Shown piece after piece: positions 47,897-55,959 of a DNA stretch of 64,000 bases. The notes under the pieces were generated by a model. The model saw nothing but the letters and a program-made list of their open reading frames with translations. It ran no database searches and was not told the DNA's origin. The number at the start of each line of letters is the position of its first letter. Within the stretch, counting starts at the first letter, position 1. Both the position numbers and the translations under genes were made by a program. Source of the DNA: Streptomyces venezuelae (GTDB lineage: Bacteria > Actinomycetota > Actinomycetes > Streptomycetales > Streptomycetaceae); the NCBI RefSeq assembly GCF_008642335.1, contig NZ_CP029191.1:2790001-2854000 (forward strand), read 5' to 3'.

Positions 47897-49546
47897 GTGC
47901 CCAAGACCACCTTCACCCGCGCGGAAATCCAGTCCTTCGCCCAGCTCAGCCCCTTCGAGCTGAAGGACAAGTTCATCCAGATCGCCCAGGCGGTGCAGGC
48001 CGACAAGCCGGGCCAGAAGGAGACGTCCAGCGTCCAGATGCTCAACGCGGGCCGCGGCAACCCCAACTGGATCGCCACCGGCCCCCGCGAGGCGTTCTAC
48101 GCGCTCGGCTACTTCGCCCTCGCGGAGTCGAGGAGGGTGTGGACCGCCGACGACCTCGGCGGCATGCCGGAGAAGAGGGGATCGGGCGCCCGCTTCGACA
48201 CCTTCGTGCGGCAGCACCCGGACCTGCCCGGCATCGAGCTGCTCCAGAAGTGCGTCGAGTACGCCGTCAAGCGGTTCGGCTTCGACCGGGACGACTTCGT
48301 CCACGAGCTGACGGACAGCTCGGTCGGCGACAACTACCCCGTCCCCGACCGGATGCTGACCCACGCCGAGCGGATCGTGCGCGGCTACATCGCCGACGAG
48401 ATGTTCGACCACAAGCCCCCGCCGGGCAACCTCAGCCTGTTCGCCACCGAGGGCGGCACGGCCGCGATGTGCTACATCTTCGACTCGCTCATGAAGAACG
48501 GGGTCCTGCACAAGGGCGACAAGATCGCCCTGATGGTGCCGGTGTTCACGCCGTACGTCGAGATCCCCGAGCTCGACACGTACGAGTTCGACGTGGCGTA
48601 CGTCGAGGCCAGCATGTTCGCCGAGGCGGGCGTGCGCGAGTGGCGCTACCCGGAGGAGGAGGTCGCCAAGCTCGCCGACCCCGACATCAAGATGGTCTGC
48701 CTGGTCAACCCCTCCAACCCGCCCTCGCTGGCGCTGAGTCGGCGGGTCGCGGACCAGCTCCAGCAGATCGTCGCCACGTCGAACCCGAACCTGCTCATCG
48801 TGACGGACGACGTGTACGGAACGTTCGTCGAGGGCTTCCGGTCCGTCGCCGCCGACCTGCCGCGCAACACGCTGCTCGTCTACTCGTACTCCAAGCACTA
48901 CGGCGCCACCGGCTGGCGGCTCGGCGTGATCGGGCTGAACGACGACAACGTCATCGACGAGCTGATCGCGGCGCTGCCGCAGCCGGAGAAGGACCGGCTC
49001 GCCAAGCGGTACGGCACGCTGACGCTGGAGCCGGAGAAGATCAGGTTCATCGACCGTCTGGTCGCGGACTCCCGGCAGGTGGCGCTGAACCACACCTCGG
49101 GGCTGTCCCTCCCCCAGCAGACGATGATGGTGCTCTTCTCCCTCTTCGACATGCTCGACGAGGGGCAGGCGTACAAGCTGCGCATCCGCGCGATCGTGCG
49201 GCAGCGGCTCGAACTGCTCCTGGAGGGCGCCGGGATGAAGATCTCGGACGATCCGCACCGGGCGGCCTACTACATCGAGCTCGATCTGCTCGCCGAGGCC
49301 GAACGCACCCACGGCAAGGACTTCGCCGACTTCCTGGAGAAGAACTACGAGCCGGTCGACCCGCTGTTCCGCCTCGCCGAGCAGACGCACGTGGTGCTCC
49401 TGAACGGCGGCGGCTTCGAAGGACCCGAATGGTCGGTGCGGGTGTCGCTCGCGAACCTCGACGACCTCGACTACCTGAAGATCGGGCATCACCTGCGGTC
49501 GATCTTCAACGACTACGCGTCGGAGTGGGAGGCGTCGAAGGCGTAG
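47897..49546 (+). CDS. aspD: Aspartate 4-decarboxylase (bifunctional with aspartate aminotransferase activity)
   Basis: A 549-residue PLP enzyme that converts aspartate to alanine and CO2. The N-terminal segment LSPFELKDKFIQIAQ and MLNAGRGNPNWIATGPREAF is specific to aspartate 4-decarboxylases, and the length (about 530-550) agrees. The fold-type I aminotransferase core contains LFATEGGTAAMCYIFDSL, KMVCLVNPSNPPSLALS and the Schiff-base Lys in YSYSKHYGATGWRLG near residue 334. GGAGGAACG before the GTG start is a good ribosome-binding site. With the exchangers it forms a proton-consuming aspartate/alanine cycle. Its end overlaps the convergent GH18-like gene by 41 bases. Confidence 0.95.
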   Translation: MPKTTFTRAEIQSFAQLSPFELKDKFIQIAQAVQADKPGQKETSSVQMLNAGRGNPNWIATGPREAFYALGYFALAESRRVWTADDLGGMPEKRGSGARFDTFVRQHPDLPGIELLQKCVEYAVKRFGFDRDDFVHELTDSSVGDNYPVPDRMLTHAERIVRGYIADEMFDHKPPPGNLSLFATEGGTAAMCYIFDSLMKNGVLHKGDKIALMVPVFTPYVEIPELDTYEFDVAYVEASMFAEAGVREWRYPEEEVAKLADPDIKMVCLVNPSNPPSLALSRRVADQLQQIVATSNPNLLIVTDDVYGTFVEGFRSVAADLPRNTLLVYSYSKHYGATGWRLGVIGLNDDNVIDELIAALPQPEKDRLAKRYGTLTLEPEKIRFIDRLVADSRQVALNHTSGLSLPQQTMMVLFSLFDMLDEGQAYKLRIRAIVRQRLELLLEGAGMKISDDPHRAAYYIELDLLAEAERTHGKDFADFLEKNYEPVDPLFRLAEQTHVVLLNGGGFEGPEWSVRVSLANLDDLDYLKIGHHLRSIFNDYASEWEASKA

Positions 49547-50612
49547 TCCGGGACTTGTACGCGGCGAACGCCTTCGTGAACTCCAGCGGCTGCTGCTCGA
49601 CCGACGAGCACGTCGGCTGCGCGGAGCCGGAGGCGCCGCCCTCGCAGGCCTTGTCGCGGGTCGAGGACCACATCGACAGCCAGGCGAGGTCCTTCTCCTG
49701 GGCGAACTGCACGAGTTCGGCGGCGTCGTCGGTCGTGAAGACCTCCGTCGCCACGTCGTTGACGCCGATCATCGGGGTGACGGCGACGGCCTGCCAGGCG
49801 GCCTTGTCGGAGAGGCCGAGGGCCGTCTTCACCTGCTTCTGCGTGGCGGTCGCCGCCTGGACGGCGTATGCGCCCATGTCGCCGCTGTAGGACGGCCCGT
49901 AGTCCATGGCCATGATGTTCACCGCGTCGACCCGCACGCCGTTCTTCTTCGCGTCGGCGAGCAGGTCGACACCGGGCCGGGTCAGCCCTTCGGGCATCAC
50001 GGGCAGCGTGAACGACACGTTCAGGCCCGGGTGCTCCTTCTGCAGCCGCGCGATCGCCTGGGCGCGGCGGGTGTTGGCCGCGGTGTCGGGGAGTGCGGCG
50101 CCCTCGATGTCGAAGTCGACCTTGGTCAGTTCGTACGCGTCGACGACCTTGCCGTAGGCCTTGGCGAGGGCGTCGGCGCTGTCGCACTTGAGGCCGAGCT
50201 CGGAGCCCGCGGCCCCGCCGAAGGAGACGCGGACGTCGCCGCCCTCGGCGCGCAGGCCGTCGATCTGCGCGGCGACCTTGTCGTCACCGAGGCCGGTGGC
50301 GCCGCCCCAGAGCGGCTCGCAGCCGCCGCCGGAGGTGACGAAGGCGAGGTTGAACTCCTTCACGCCGGTCTTCTGGGCGGTGCCGAGGAGGTCGTATGCG
50401 GGGGCGAGGGAGGTGTCGACGAAGGGGGCGAACGTGGCGGGGGCGGGGGCTTCAGTGCTGCCCGCGGCCTCGGTGGGCTTCTTCGCCGGGCTCTTCGTCG
50501 CCAGCGCCGTGCCGGAGAAGAGGAAGGCGCCGCCTCCGACGAGGGACGCGGCGACGAGTCCGCCGATGACCTTGGACCGGGTGCTCACCGTGCGCCGGTG
50601 CGTGCTGCTCAT
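49506..50612 (-). CDS. Secreted GH18-like chitinase-type protein
   Basis: A 368-residue exported protein. It has a signal peptide (about residues 1-38), a Pro/Ala/Thr-rich linker, and then a GH18 barrel with FAPFVDTSLAPAYDLL, FNLAFVTSGGG, VRVSFGGAAGSELG and the catalytic-type motif TKVDFDIEGAAL near residue 170. Here the final Glu is the expected proton donor and the two Asp residues are in place. VNIMAMDYGPSYSGDM and LAWLSMWSSTRD match later GH18 strands. It lacks a visible carbohydrate-binding module; the C-terminus is Pro/Thr-rich. CAGGAA precedes the ATG. A bacterial chitinase of the ChiD/ChiB-like branch is likely. Confidence 0.85.
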   Translation of the reverse strand: MSSTHRRTVSTRSKVIGGLVAASLVGGGAFLFSGTALATKSPAKKPTEAAGSTEAPAPATFAPFVDTSLAPAYDLLGTAQKTGVKEFNLAFVTSGGGCEPLWGGATGLGDDKVAAQIDGLRAEGGDVRVSFGGAAGSELGLKCDSADALAKAYGKVVDAYELTKVDFDIEGAALPDTAANTRRAQAIARLQKEHPGLNVSFTLPVMPEGLTRPGVDLLADAKKNGVRVDAVNIMAMDYGPSYSGDMGAYAVQAATATQKQVKTALGLSDKAAWQAVAVTPMIGVNDVATEVFTTDDAAELVQFAQEKDLAWLSMWSSTRDKACEGGASGSAQPTCSSVEQQPLEFTKAFAAYKSRTTPSTPPTPTRSR

Positions 50613-50747
50613 CGCGTTCCTGCCTTAGCTGTGCGGGGGTGGGGGTGCGATCAAGCTAGCTGCGCGGGAAACGACAAAAGGGTTATCCGGGCGCCGAGTT
50701 GAGGATCTTAGGGTGCGCTTAAGGGAGGGATGGGGGCTGATTAAGGG

Positions 50748-50927
50748 CTAGGGCCTGTGTCGAAAGTCCCGTCGTCCGCCCGGAGGGCGGGCCCGGCGGC
50801 GTCCGGTGCGTGCGATCGCAAGGCGGAGGGTCGCCCCGATACTGGTTGTATCGGGGTGTCCCGACAACGCGGCGAGGGCGCGTGCCGGGCGTCGCCGGGC
50901 AGGCGGGACTTTCGACACAGGCCCTAG
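50748..50927. mobile_element. Non-autonomous inverted-repeat element (MITE-like)
   Basis: A 174-bp unit (50751-50924) is bounded by 21-bp perfect terminal inverted repeats starting GGGCCTGTGTCGAAAGTCCC and flanked on both sides by CTAG (50748-50751 and 50924-50927), consistent with a TA or CTAG target duplication as in IS5-type elements. It contains no gene; an internal hairpin CCCCGATAC/GTATCGGGG lies near its centre (about 50835-50860). The rest of the 380-base gap around it (50613-50992) shows only promoter-length sequence. Confidence 0.8.
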
Positions 50928-50992
50928 GGAACGCCGACGACGCCGTCGGCGCACGACAGGCGGCCCGGGACCATCCCGGAGAACCTGGAGAC

Positions 50993-51478
50993 ATGACTCG
51001 TACGCACCGTAGAGCGCTGATCACAGGAATCGTTCTTCTCGCGACGACGCTGCCCGCCTGTCCGTCGCCCTCGTGGGCCGCGCCCGCTCAGTGGCGCCCC
51101 CGCCCGGCCGACCTGATCCAAGAGGTCAACCGGCGGCGGGCCGGAGCCGGCTGCCGGCCCGTGCGGCTGCGGGTCTCCCTGAGCCGGGCCGCTCAGCGGC
51201 ACAGCACCGACATGTCGCGCCACAAGCGCCTCAGCCACACCGGCTCCGACGGCAGCCGCCCGCCGGGACGCATGCGGGCCGCCGGATTCCGGGCCGGTCC
51301 GACCGGCGAGGTCATCGGGTCGGGACCGGACACGGCACGCGCCGCCGTACGGATGTGGCTGCGCAGCCCGTCCCACCGGACCGTCGTCCTCACCTGCCGC
51401 TACACCGACGCGGGCGTCGGCGTGGCGCGTGGTCCCGGCGGCCCGTGGTGGACGCTGGACCTGGCCGCACGCCGCTGA
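50993..51478 (+). CDS. Secreted CAP/SCP-domain protein
   Basis: A 161-residue exported protein. The N-terminus RTHRRALITGIVLLATTLPAC is a signal peptide whose LPAC resembles a lipobox, so lipid anchoring is possible. The mature domain is a short CAP (PR-1-like) fold: ADLIQEVNRRRAGAGCRPVR, RAAQRHSTDMSRHKRLSH, the GENI-like segment GEVIGSG, and VRMWLRSPSHRTVVL, then GVGVARGPGGPWWTLDLA. The conserved His residues are present, though the GENI motif is altered. CTGGAG lies before the ATG. The gene starts about 65 bases after an inverted-repeat element that may carry its promoter. Confidence 0.85.
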   Translation: MTRTHRRALITGIVLLATTLPACPSPSWAAPAQWRPRPADLIQEVNRRRAGAGCRPVRLRVSLSRAAQRHSTDMSRHKRLSHTGSDGSRPPGRMRAAGFRAGPTGEVIGSGPDTARAAVRMWLRSPSHRTVVLTCRYTDAGVGVARGPGGPWWTLDLAARR

Positions 51479-51499
51479 GGGGCGCGGGCGGGCACCGCC

Positions 51500-52888
51500 T
51501 CAGGCCGTGCCGGCCGGGCGCTTGCGGCGGCGTACCGCGGGGCCCCGGTGCCCTCGGCGGCCCTCGCCGGGGCGGCGGGCGTCCAGCTGTATCCAGAGGC
51601 GGACCTCCGTGCCGCCGAGGACCGAGCTGCCGATGCGCAGGTCGCCGCCCGTGGACTCGGCGAGTCGGCGCACGATGTCGAGGCCGAGGCCCGTGGAGCC
51701 GTCCTCGCCGGAGCCCGAGCCCCGGGCGAGCGCGGCCTCGGGGTCGGCGATGCCGGGGCCCGCGTCGGAGACGAGCACGATCACGGCGTCCTCGCCGTTG
51801 TGGACGTCCACCGAGAACGCCGTGCCCTCCGGGGTGTGCCGGAAGACGTTGCCGAGCAGCGCGTCGAGGGCGGCGACCAGGTCGGGGCGGGCCACGGGGA
51901 TGCGGACGGGACGGTCGACGCCCGCGACCCGGGCCTCGCGGCCCTCGTCCTCGGCGAGCGCCGACCAGAACGCCATGCGCTCCCGGATGACCTCGGCGGC
52001 GTCGCAGCCCGTGCCCGGGCCCGCCGTCGCCGTCTGCGGTTTCGCGTCGCGGGCGGTGCGGATGATCGTGTCGACCTCGCGCTCCAGCGTCTCGACGGCG
52101 GTACGGGTCTGCTCCGCCGCCGGGCCCTCGCCGAGCGAGGCCGCGTTGAGCCTGAGCACGGTGAGCGGGGTCCGCAGGCGGTGGGAGAGGTCGGCGGCGA
52201 GCTCCCGTTCGTTGGCGAGGAGTTGGACGACCTGGTCGGCCATCGAGTTGAACGCGACGGCGGCGAGGCGCAGTTCGGTGGGCCCCTCCTCCGGCACGCG
52301 CGCCCCCAGCTTGCCCTCACCGAGGTCGTGCGCGGCGCCCACCAGACGTTTGGCGGGCTGCACCATGCGTACGCCGAGCCGGTCCGCGACGGCCACCGAG
52401 CCGATGATCAGGGCGATGCCGACGCCCGCGAGGACCACCCACGCCGTGGTCACGCCGTTGCTGACCTCGGCCTCGGGGACGTAGATCTCCACGACGGCCG
52501 TGCCGGAGCTGAGCGCGGTCGGCTGGAGCACGACGAAGCCGCCGGGAACCCCGGTGGTCCTGGCCCGGCCCTCCTTGCGGGTGGCCTCGACCGCGCGCGC
52601 CCCGGCCCGCGGGTCGCCGACCTCGAACGCCTCGGCGTCCCCGACGGCCGGCACGTACACGGCCATCCGTCCGTCGCCGCCCGCCTCCGACGAGGCGACG
52701 GCCCGGGTGAGCTCCTCGCGGTCGGTGGTGATGGAGAGCGTGGGGCCCATGCCCGCGCCGTGGCGTTCCGCGTTCGAGATGGCCCGGTCCCTCGCCATCT
52801 CCTTGACGACGAGCCCGAGCGGCACCGCGAAGGCCACCACGACCATCGTGGTGACGGCCAGGCAGACCTTGACCAGGGCCCATCTCAC
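51500..52888 (-). CDS. Two-component sensor histidine kinase
   Basis: A 462-residue membrane kinase. It has two membrane helices (about residues 5-25 and 155-178) enclosing an extracellular sensor of about 130 residues, then a HAMP linker (VRMVQPAKRLVGAAHDLGEG). The HisKA domain has the phosphorylated His in ADLSHRLRTPLTVL near residue 235, and the ATPase domain has NVFRHTPEGTAF, VSDAGPGIAD and GSTGLGLDIVRRLAE. The GTG start overlaps the response-regulator stop by four bases (GTGA), so the pair is translationally coupled. The C-terminus is basic. The signal is unknown. Confidence 0.93.
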   Translation of the reverse strand: MRWALVKVCLAVTTMVVVAFAVPLGLVVKEMARDRAISNAERHGAGMGPTLSITTDREELTRAVASSEAGGDGRMAVYVPAVGDAEAFEVGDPRAGARAVEATRKEGRARTTGVPGGFVVLQPTALSSGTAVVEIYVPEAEVSNGVTTAWVVLAGVGIALIIGSVAVADRLGVRMVQPAKRLVGAAHDLGEGKLGARVPEEGPTELRLAAVAFNSMADQVVQLLANERELAADLSHRLRTPLTVLRLNAASLGEGPAAEQTRTAVETLEREVDTIIRTARDAKPQTATAGPGTGCDAAEVIRERMAFWSALAEDEGREARVAGVDRPVRIPVARPDLVAALDALLGNVFRHTPEGTAFSVDVHNGEDAVIVLVSDAGPGIADPEAALARGSGSGEDGSTGLGLDIVRRLAESTGGDLRIGSSVLGGTEVRLWIQLDARRPGEGRRGHRGPAVRRRKRPAGTA

Positions 52889-53589
52889 GGCTGTGGCTCC
52901 GGCACCGGCGGCTCCAGCTTCACGCCGACGCCGCGCAGCGTGTGCAGATAGCGCGGGCGGGCGGCCGTTTCGCCCAGTTTCCTGCGCAGCCACGACAGAT
53001 GTACGTCGATGGTCTGGTCGTCGCCGTAGCTCTGCTGCCAGACCTCGGCGAGCAGTTCCTTGCGGGGTACGACGACGCCGGGCCGCCCGGCGAGGAAGGC
53101 GAGCAGGTCGAACTCGCGCCGGGTCAGGTCGAGCCGCACGCCGTCCAGCTCGGCCTGGCGCCGCAGCGGGTCGATGGAGAGCCCGCCGACCTGGAGGACG
53201 TTCCTCGGCGGCACCTCACCCGCCGTGGTGCGCGCGCGGCGCAGCACGGCGGCCATGCGGGCGGACAGGTGCTCCACGGAGAACGGCTTGGTGAGGTAGT
53301 CGTCGGCGCCGTCGTTGAGGAGCCGGACGATCTCCGCCTCGTCGTCCCGCGCGGTCGCGATGATCACGGGGACGTCCGTGATGCCGCGGAGCATCTTCAG
53401 CGCCTCCGACCCGTCGAGGTCGGGCAGCCCGAGATCCAGGATCACCACGTCGAAACCGAAATGGGCGACCTCCCGCAGCGCCTCCAGGGCGGTGCCGACG
53501 CTGCGCACGGTGTGCGCCGCCTCGGTCAGATGCCGGATGAGAGCGGAGCGTACGAACTGGTCATCCTCGACGACGAGCACACTTGCCAT
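52885..53589 (-). CDS. Two-component response regulator, OmpR/PhoB type
   Basis: A 234-residue regulator. The receiver domain (residues 1-120) has acidic residues in VLVVEDDQFVR and the phosphorylated Asp in VVILDLGLPDLDG near residue 51, with Lys in YLTKPFSVEHL. The C-terminal winged helix (residues 140-228) has LTRREFDLLAFLAGRPGVVV and DDQTIDVHLSWLRRKLGE. The ATG at 53589 is preferred because the receiver fold begins directly after it; the frame remains open further upstream. It is the first gene of the operon with the kinase and is divergent from a secreted protein gene that may be its target. Confidence 0.93.
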   Translation of the reverse strand: MASVLVVEDDQFVRSALIRHLTEAAHTVRSVGTALEALREVAHFGFDVVILDLGLPDLDGSEALKMLRGITDVPVIIATARDDEAEIVRLLNDGADDYLTKPFSVEHLSARMAAVLRRARTTAGEVPPRNVLQVGGLSIDPLRRQAELDGVRLDLTRREFDLLAFLAGRPGVVVPRKELLAEVWQQSYGDDQTIDVHLSWLRRKLGETAARPRYLHTLRGVGVKLEPPVPEPQP

Positions 53590-53677
53590 GGGCGGCACCG
53601 TACGCCATACGGCGGAACGCGCTCGGGCCGGTGCCCCGCGGGACAGGACCGTACCGGGTCGTGCAGTATGGCCCGCG

Positions 53678-54223
53678 ATGCACAGAGGACTCGTACACGG
53701 AATCGCCTGGTCGCTCGCCACGGGCGCGGCGGTCACGCTCTCCTGGTGGGGCGTCCACACGGTGATGGCGGGCACGGCGTACGACCCGCCGCGCGCCCTG
53801 CCGCTGGCCGCGGACGACGGCGGCGACCGGGACGAGGCGGAGCCGCTCGCCTCCTCGACGCACCGCAGCGCGGAGTCCTCGCCGTCGACCGGGCCCAAGA
53901 AGTCGAACCCCCCGCCGAAACCGTCGAAGGCCCCTACGGCATCCGGCACGCACTCCGAGCGGCCGACCCGGCCGGACCCCACGAAGCCGGGTACCGCCAC
54001 CGGCACGGTGAAGGGCTACAGCACCCCGGGCGGCCGGGTCGTGTTCGACCTCGGCAAGGACGCGGCGACGCTGGTCTCGGCGACCCCGGCGACGGGCTGG
54101 TCGGTGCAGACATGGAAGCAGGACAAGTGGATCCGCGTGGAGTTCACGGGCGGCGCGGCGAGGGTGTCGGTGTTCTGCACGTGGCACGACACGGCGCCGC
54201 GGGTGGAGATCGACAAGTACTGA
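53678..54223 (+). CDS. Secreted protein divergent from the two-component system
   Basis: A 181-residue protein with an N-terminal hydrophobic segment (residues 8-30, GIAWSLATGAAVTLSWWGVH) that is either a signal peptide or anchor. A Pro/Ser/Lys-rich linker (residues 45-110) follows, then a small beta domain, GGRVVFDLGKDAATLVSATP and WSVQTWKQDKWIRVEF, with one Cys (VSVFCTWHD). The gene starts 89 bases from the response regulator in the opposite direction, so it is a candidate target or sensor partner. No strong ribosome-binding site is seen. Function unknown. Confidence 0.68.
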   Translation: MHRGLVHGIAWSLATGAAVTLSWWGVHTVMAGTAYDPPRALPLAADDGGDRDEAEPLASSTHRSAESSPSTGPKKSNPPPKPSKAPTASGTHSERPTRPDPTKPGTATGTVKGYSTPGGRVVFDLGKDAATLVSATPATGWSVQTWKQDKWIRVEFTGGAARVSVFCTWHDTAPRVEIDKY

Positions 54224-54233
54224 GGCCTCTCGG

Positions 54234-55094
54234 TCACCGGAAGACCGACGGGGGCGGGGCGGGTGAGGCGACGGCGGCGGCGTCGGTGACGGCCGCGGCT
54301 CCCCCGCTGAAGTCGAGGAGTCCCCGGCCGTGTTCGACGCGGCCGGGGTGGGGGTCGCCGGCGCAGCGCCGGGTCAGTTCGGCGACGGGCAGCGGACGGT
54401 CGGAGGCGAGCAGCACGGCGTTGCCGAAGCGCTTGCCGCGGAGCACGGCGGGGTCGGCGGCGAGGGCGAGTTCGGGGAAGAGCGCGGCGGCGGTGGCGAG
54501 CTGGCCGCGCAGGTGCGCGAGCGGGGGCCCGTCGGCGAGGTTGGCGACGTAGTACCCGCCGGGTTTCAGGGCCCTGCGGACGTCGGCGAGGAATTCGGTG
54601 CTGGTGAGGTGGGCGGGGGTACGGGCCCCGCTGAAGACGTCGGCGATGACGAGGTCCGCCCATCCGTCCGCGACTTTGGCGAGGCCTTCGCGGGCGTCGG
54701 TGCCGCGCACGCGGACGCGCGCCTGGGGGTCCAGGGGCAACTCGCGACGGACGAGCTGGACCAGGGCGGTGTCGCGCTCGACGACCTGCTGGGTGGAGCG
54801 GGGGCGGGTCGCGGCGACGTAGCGGGCGAGGGTGAGGGCGCCGCCGCCGAGGTGCAGGGCGTGGACGGGCTTGCCGGGCGGGGCGACGAGGTCGGCGATG
54901 TGCCCGATCCTGCGCTGGTACTCGAAGTCGAGGTACGCGGGTTCGTCGAGGTCGACGTGCGACTGCGGCGCACCGTCGACGAGCAGCGTCCAGGCGCGGG
55001 GCCTGTCCCGATCCGGTATGAGCTCGGCGAGCCCCCCGTCGACTTCCTCGACAACGGCTTCCCGCGCCTCCCGGCCCCGCTTGTTCCTCGCCAT
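54234..55094 (-). CDS. Spermidine synthase-like SAM-dependent protein
   Basis: A 286-residue protein with the spermidine-synthase Rossmann fold. SAM binding is suggested by HALHLGGGALTLARYV near residue 78 and VVERDTALVQLVRREL near residue 103, and the catalytic-region strand by WADLVIADVFSGARTP near residue 145, followed by RRALKPGGYYVANLADG. The N-terminal beta extension QSHVDLDEPAYLDFEYQRRIGHIADL fits the family. True spermidine synthases keep an acidic active-site pattern that I cannot confirm here; a methyltransferase is also possible. It converges with the secreted protein gene (10-base gap). Confidence 0.82.
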   Translation of the reverse strand: MARNKRGREAREAVVEEVDGGLAELIPDRDRPRAWTLLVDGAPQSHVDLDEPAYLDFEYQRRIGHIADLVAPPGKPVHALHLGGGALTLARYVAATRPRSTQQVVERDTALVQLVRRELPLDPQARVRVRGTDAREGLAKVADGWADLVIADVFSGARTPAHLTSTEFLADVRRALKPGGYYVANLADGPPLAHLRGQLATAAALFPELALAADPAVLRGKRFGNAVLLASDRPLPVAELTRRCAGDPHPGRVEHGRGLLDFSGGAAAVTDAAAVASPAPPPSVFR

Positions 55095-55179
55095 CAGCCC
55101 ATTATCGGCGCAGGGGGGCGGCGGGGCCCGCCGTGGGGCGGGAGGGGGGACGGGCCGGTGCTGAGCGGGGCGGCGGGGG

Positions 55180-55668
55180 TCAGCGGCAGTTGTCCGCGGC
55201 TTCGATCGTGCGGGCCGCCCGGCCGAGCGCTTCCCGCAGGGCGTCCGGGTCGGTCACCGGGTCGGTCTCGCCGTCCGGGGGGAGCAGCCAGCCCGTGCCC
55301 GCGACCGGCGGGTCGGGGACGACGGGGCCCGCGGGTCCCGGCTCCGGGTCCGCGTACACACTCATGCCGCGCCCGAACGTCTGCGTACACGCGCTGCCCG
55401 GCAGGTCCCAGCCGTCGGCGGTGCCGGGCGGCACGAGGAAGCCGAGGGTGTCGCAGCCCCCGTCGTGCAGGACGGGCCCGATCGTGTCGGCCGCGCCACG
55501 GCGCAGGATGTCGACCGCTTCGAGGCCCTGTCTGGCCGGGACGGTGACCAGGTCGCAGCACTCGTCGTCGCAGGGCTCCGCGCCGGGCGGCGGGGCGCTG
55601 CCCTCCGGCGTGGGCCAGTGCCGCGCCGTGGTGTGGGAGTCGTTGTTCTCCGTGCCGATCTCCAACAA
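55180..55668 (-). CDS. Cys-rich hypothetical protein with TTG start
   Basis: A 162-residue acidic protein. The TTG start is supported by GAGGAGGGG about six bases upstream, the strongest ribosome-binding site nearby. It has a cluster of cysteines (EPCDDECCDLV) near residue 35 and more at GGCDTL, GSACTQ and the end (DNCR). The central part contains IGPVLHDGGCDTLGFLVPPGTADGWDLPGSAC. There is no signal peptide or membrane helix. It is divergent from the TPR regulator, with 291 bases between the starts. I do not recognise the family. Confidence 0.68.
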   Translation of the reverse strand: MLEIGTENNDSHTTARHWPTPEGSAPPPGAEPCDDECCDLVTVPARQGLEAVDILRRGAADTIGPVLHDGGCDTLGFLVPPGTADGWDLPGSACTQTFGRGMSVYADPEPGPAGPVVPDPPVAGTGWLLPPDGETDPVTDPDALREALGRAARTIEAADNCR

Positions 55669-55827
55669 GGAAACCCCTCCTCGCCCGTGCGGCAGCCGCC
55701 CTGCTCCCGCTCGTCATGGTTCAACGCGGCGAGACGTCAACAGGCACTGCGGCGCGCCGCCGCAAAGGATGGCAGTTCATGGCGGATCGCGGGTGAGATA
55801 TCCGTTTTGTAGCCAAACCCTGCGTGG

Positions 55828-55849
55828 CGTACCCGTCACAGCGGGTACG
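55828..55849. promoter_or_regulatory. Inverted repeat in a divergent promoter region
   Basis: CGTACCCG-TCACAG-CGGGTACG forms perfect eight-base arms around a six-base spacer. It lies in the 291-base divergent gap between the Cys-rich gene (start 55668) and the TPR regulator (start 55960). The form is operator-like; no regulator assigned. Confidence 0.45.
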
Positions 55850-55959
55850 TTCGTGCTCCGCCGGAACAGGGGCAGGCCCGCGAGATCCCGTGCGCGGGCG
55901 CGGCGTGCCAGTGCGCGAGCGCGTACGGTCCGGCACGATCCGCACGAGAGGGTCCGGCC

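Noticed and set aside
45052..49890. Very long frame (about 1600 residues) on the plus strand across the aspT-aspD genes
   Set aside because: Out of frame with three well-recognised proteins; composition is Arg/Pro/Gly-rich shadow sequence.
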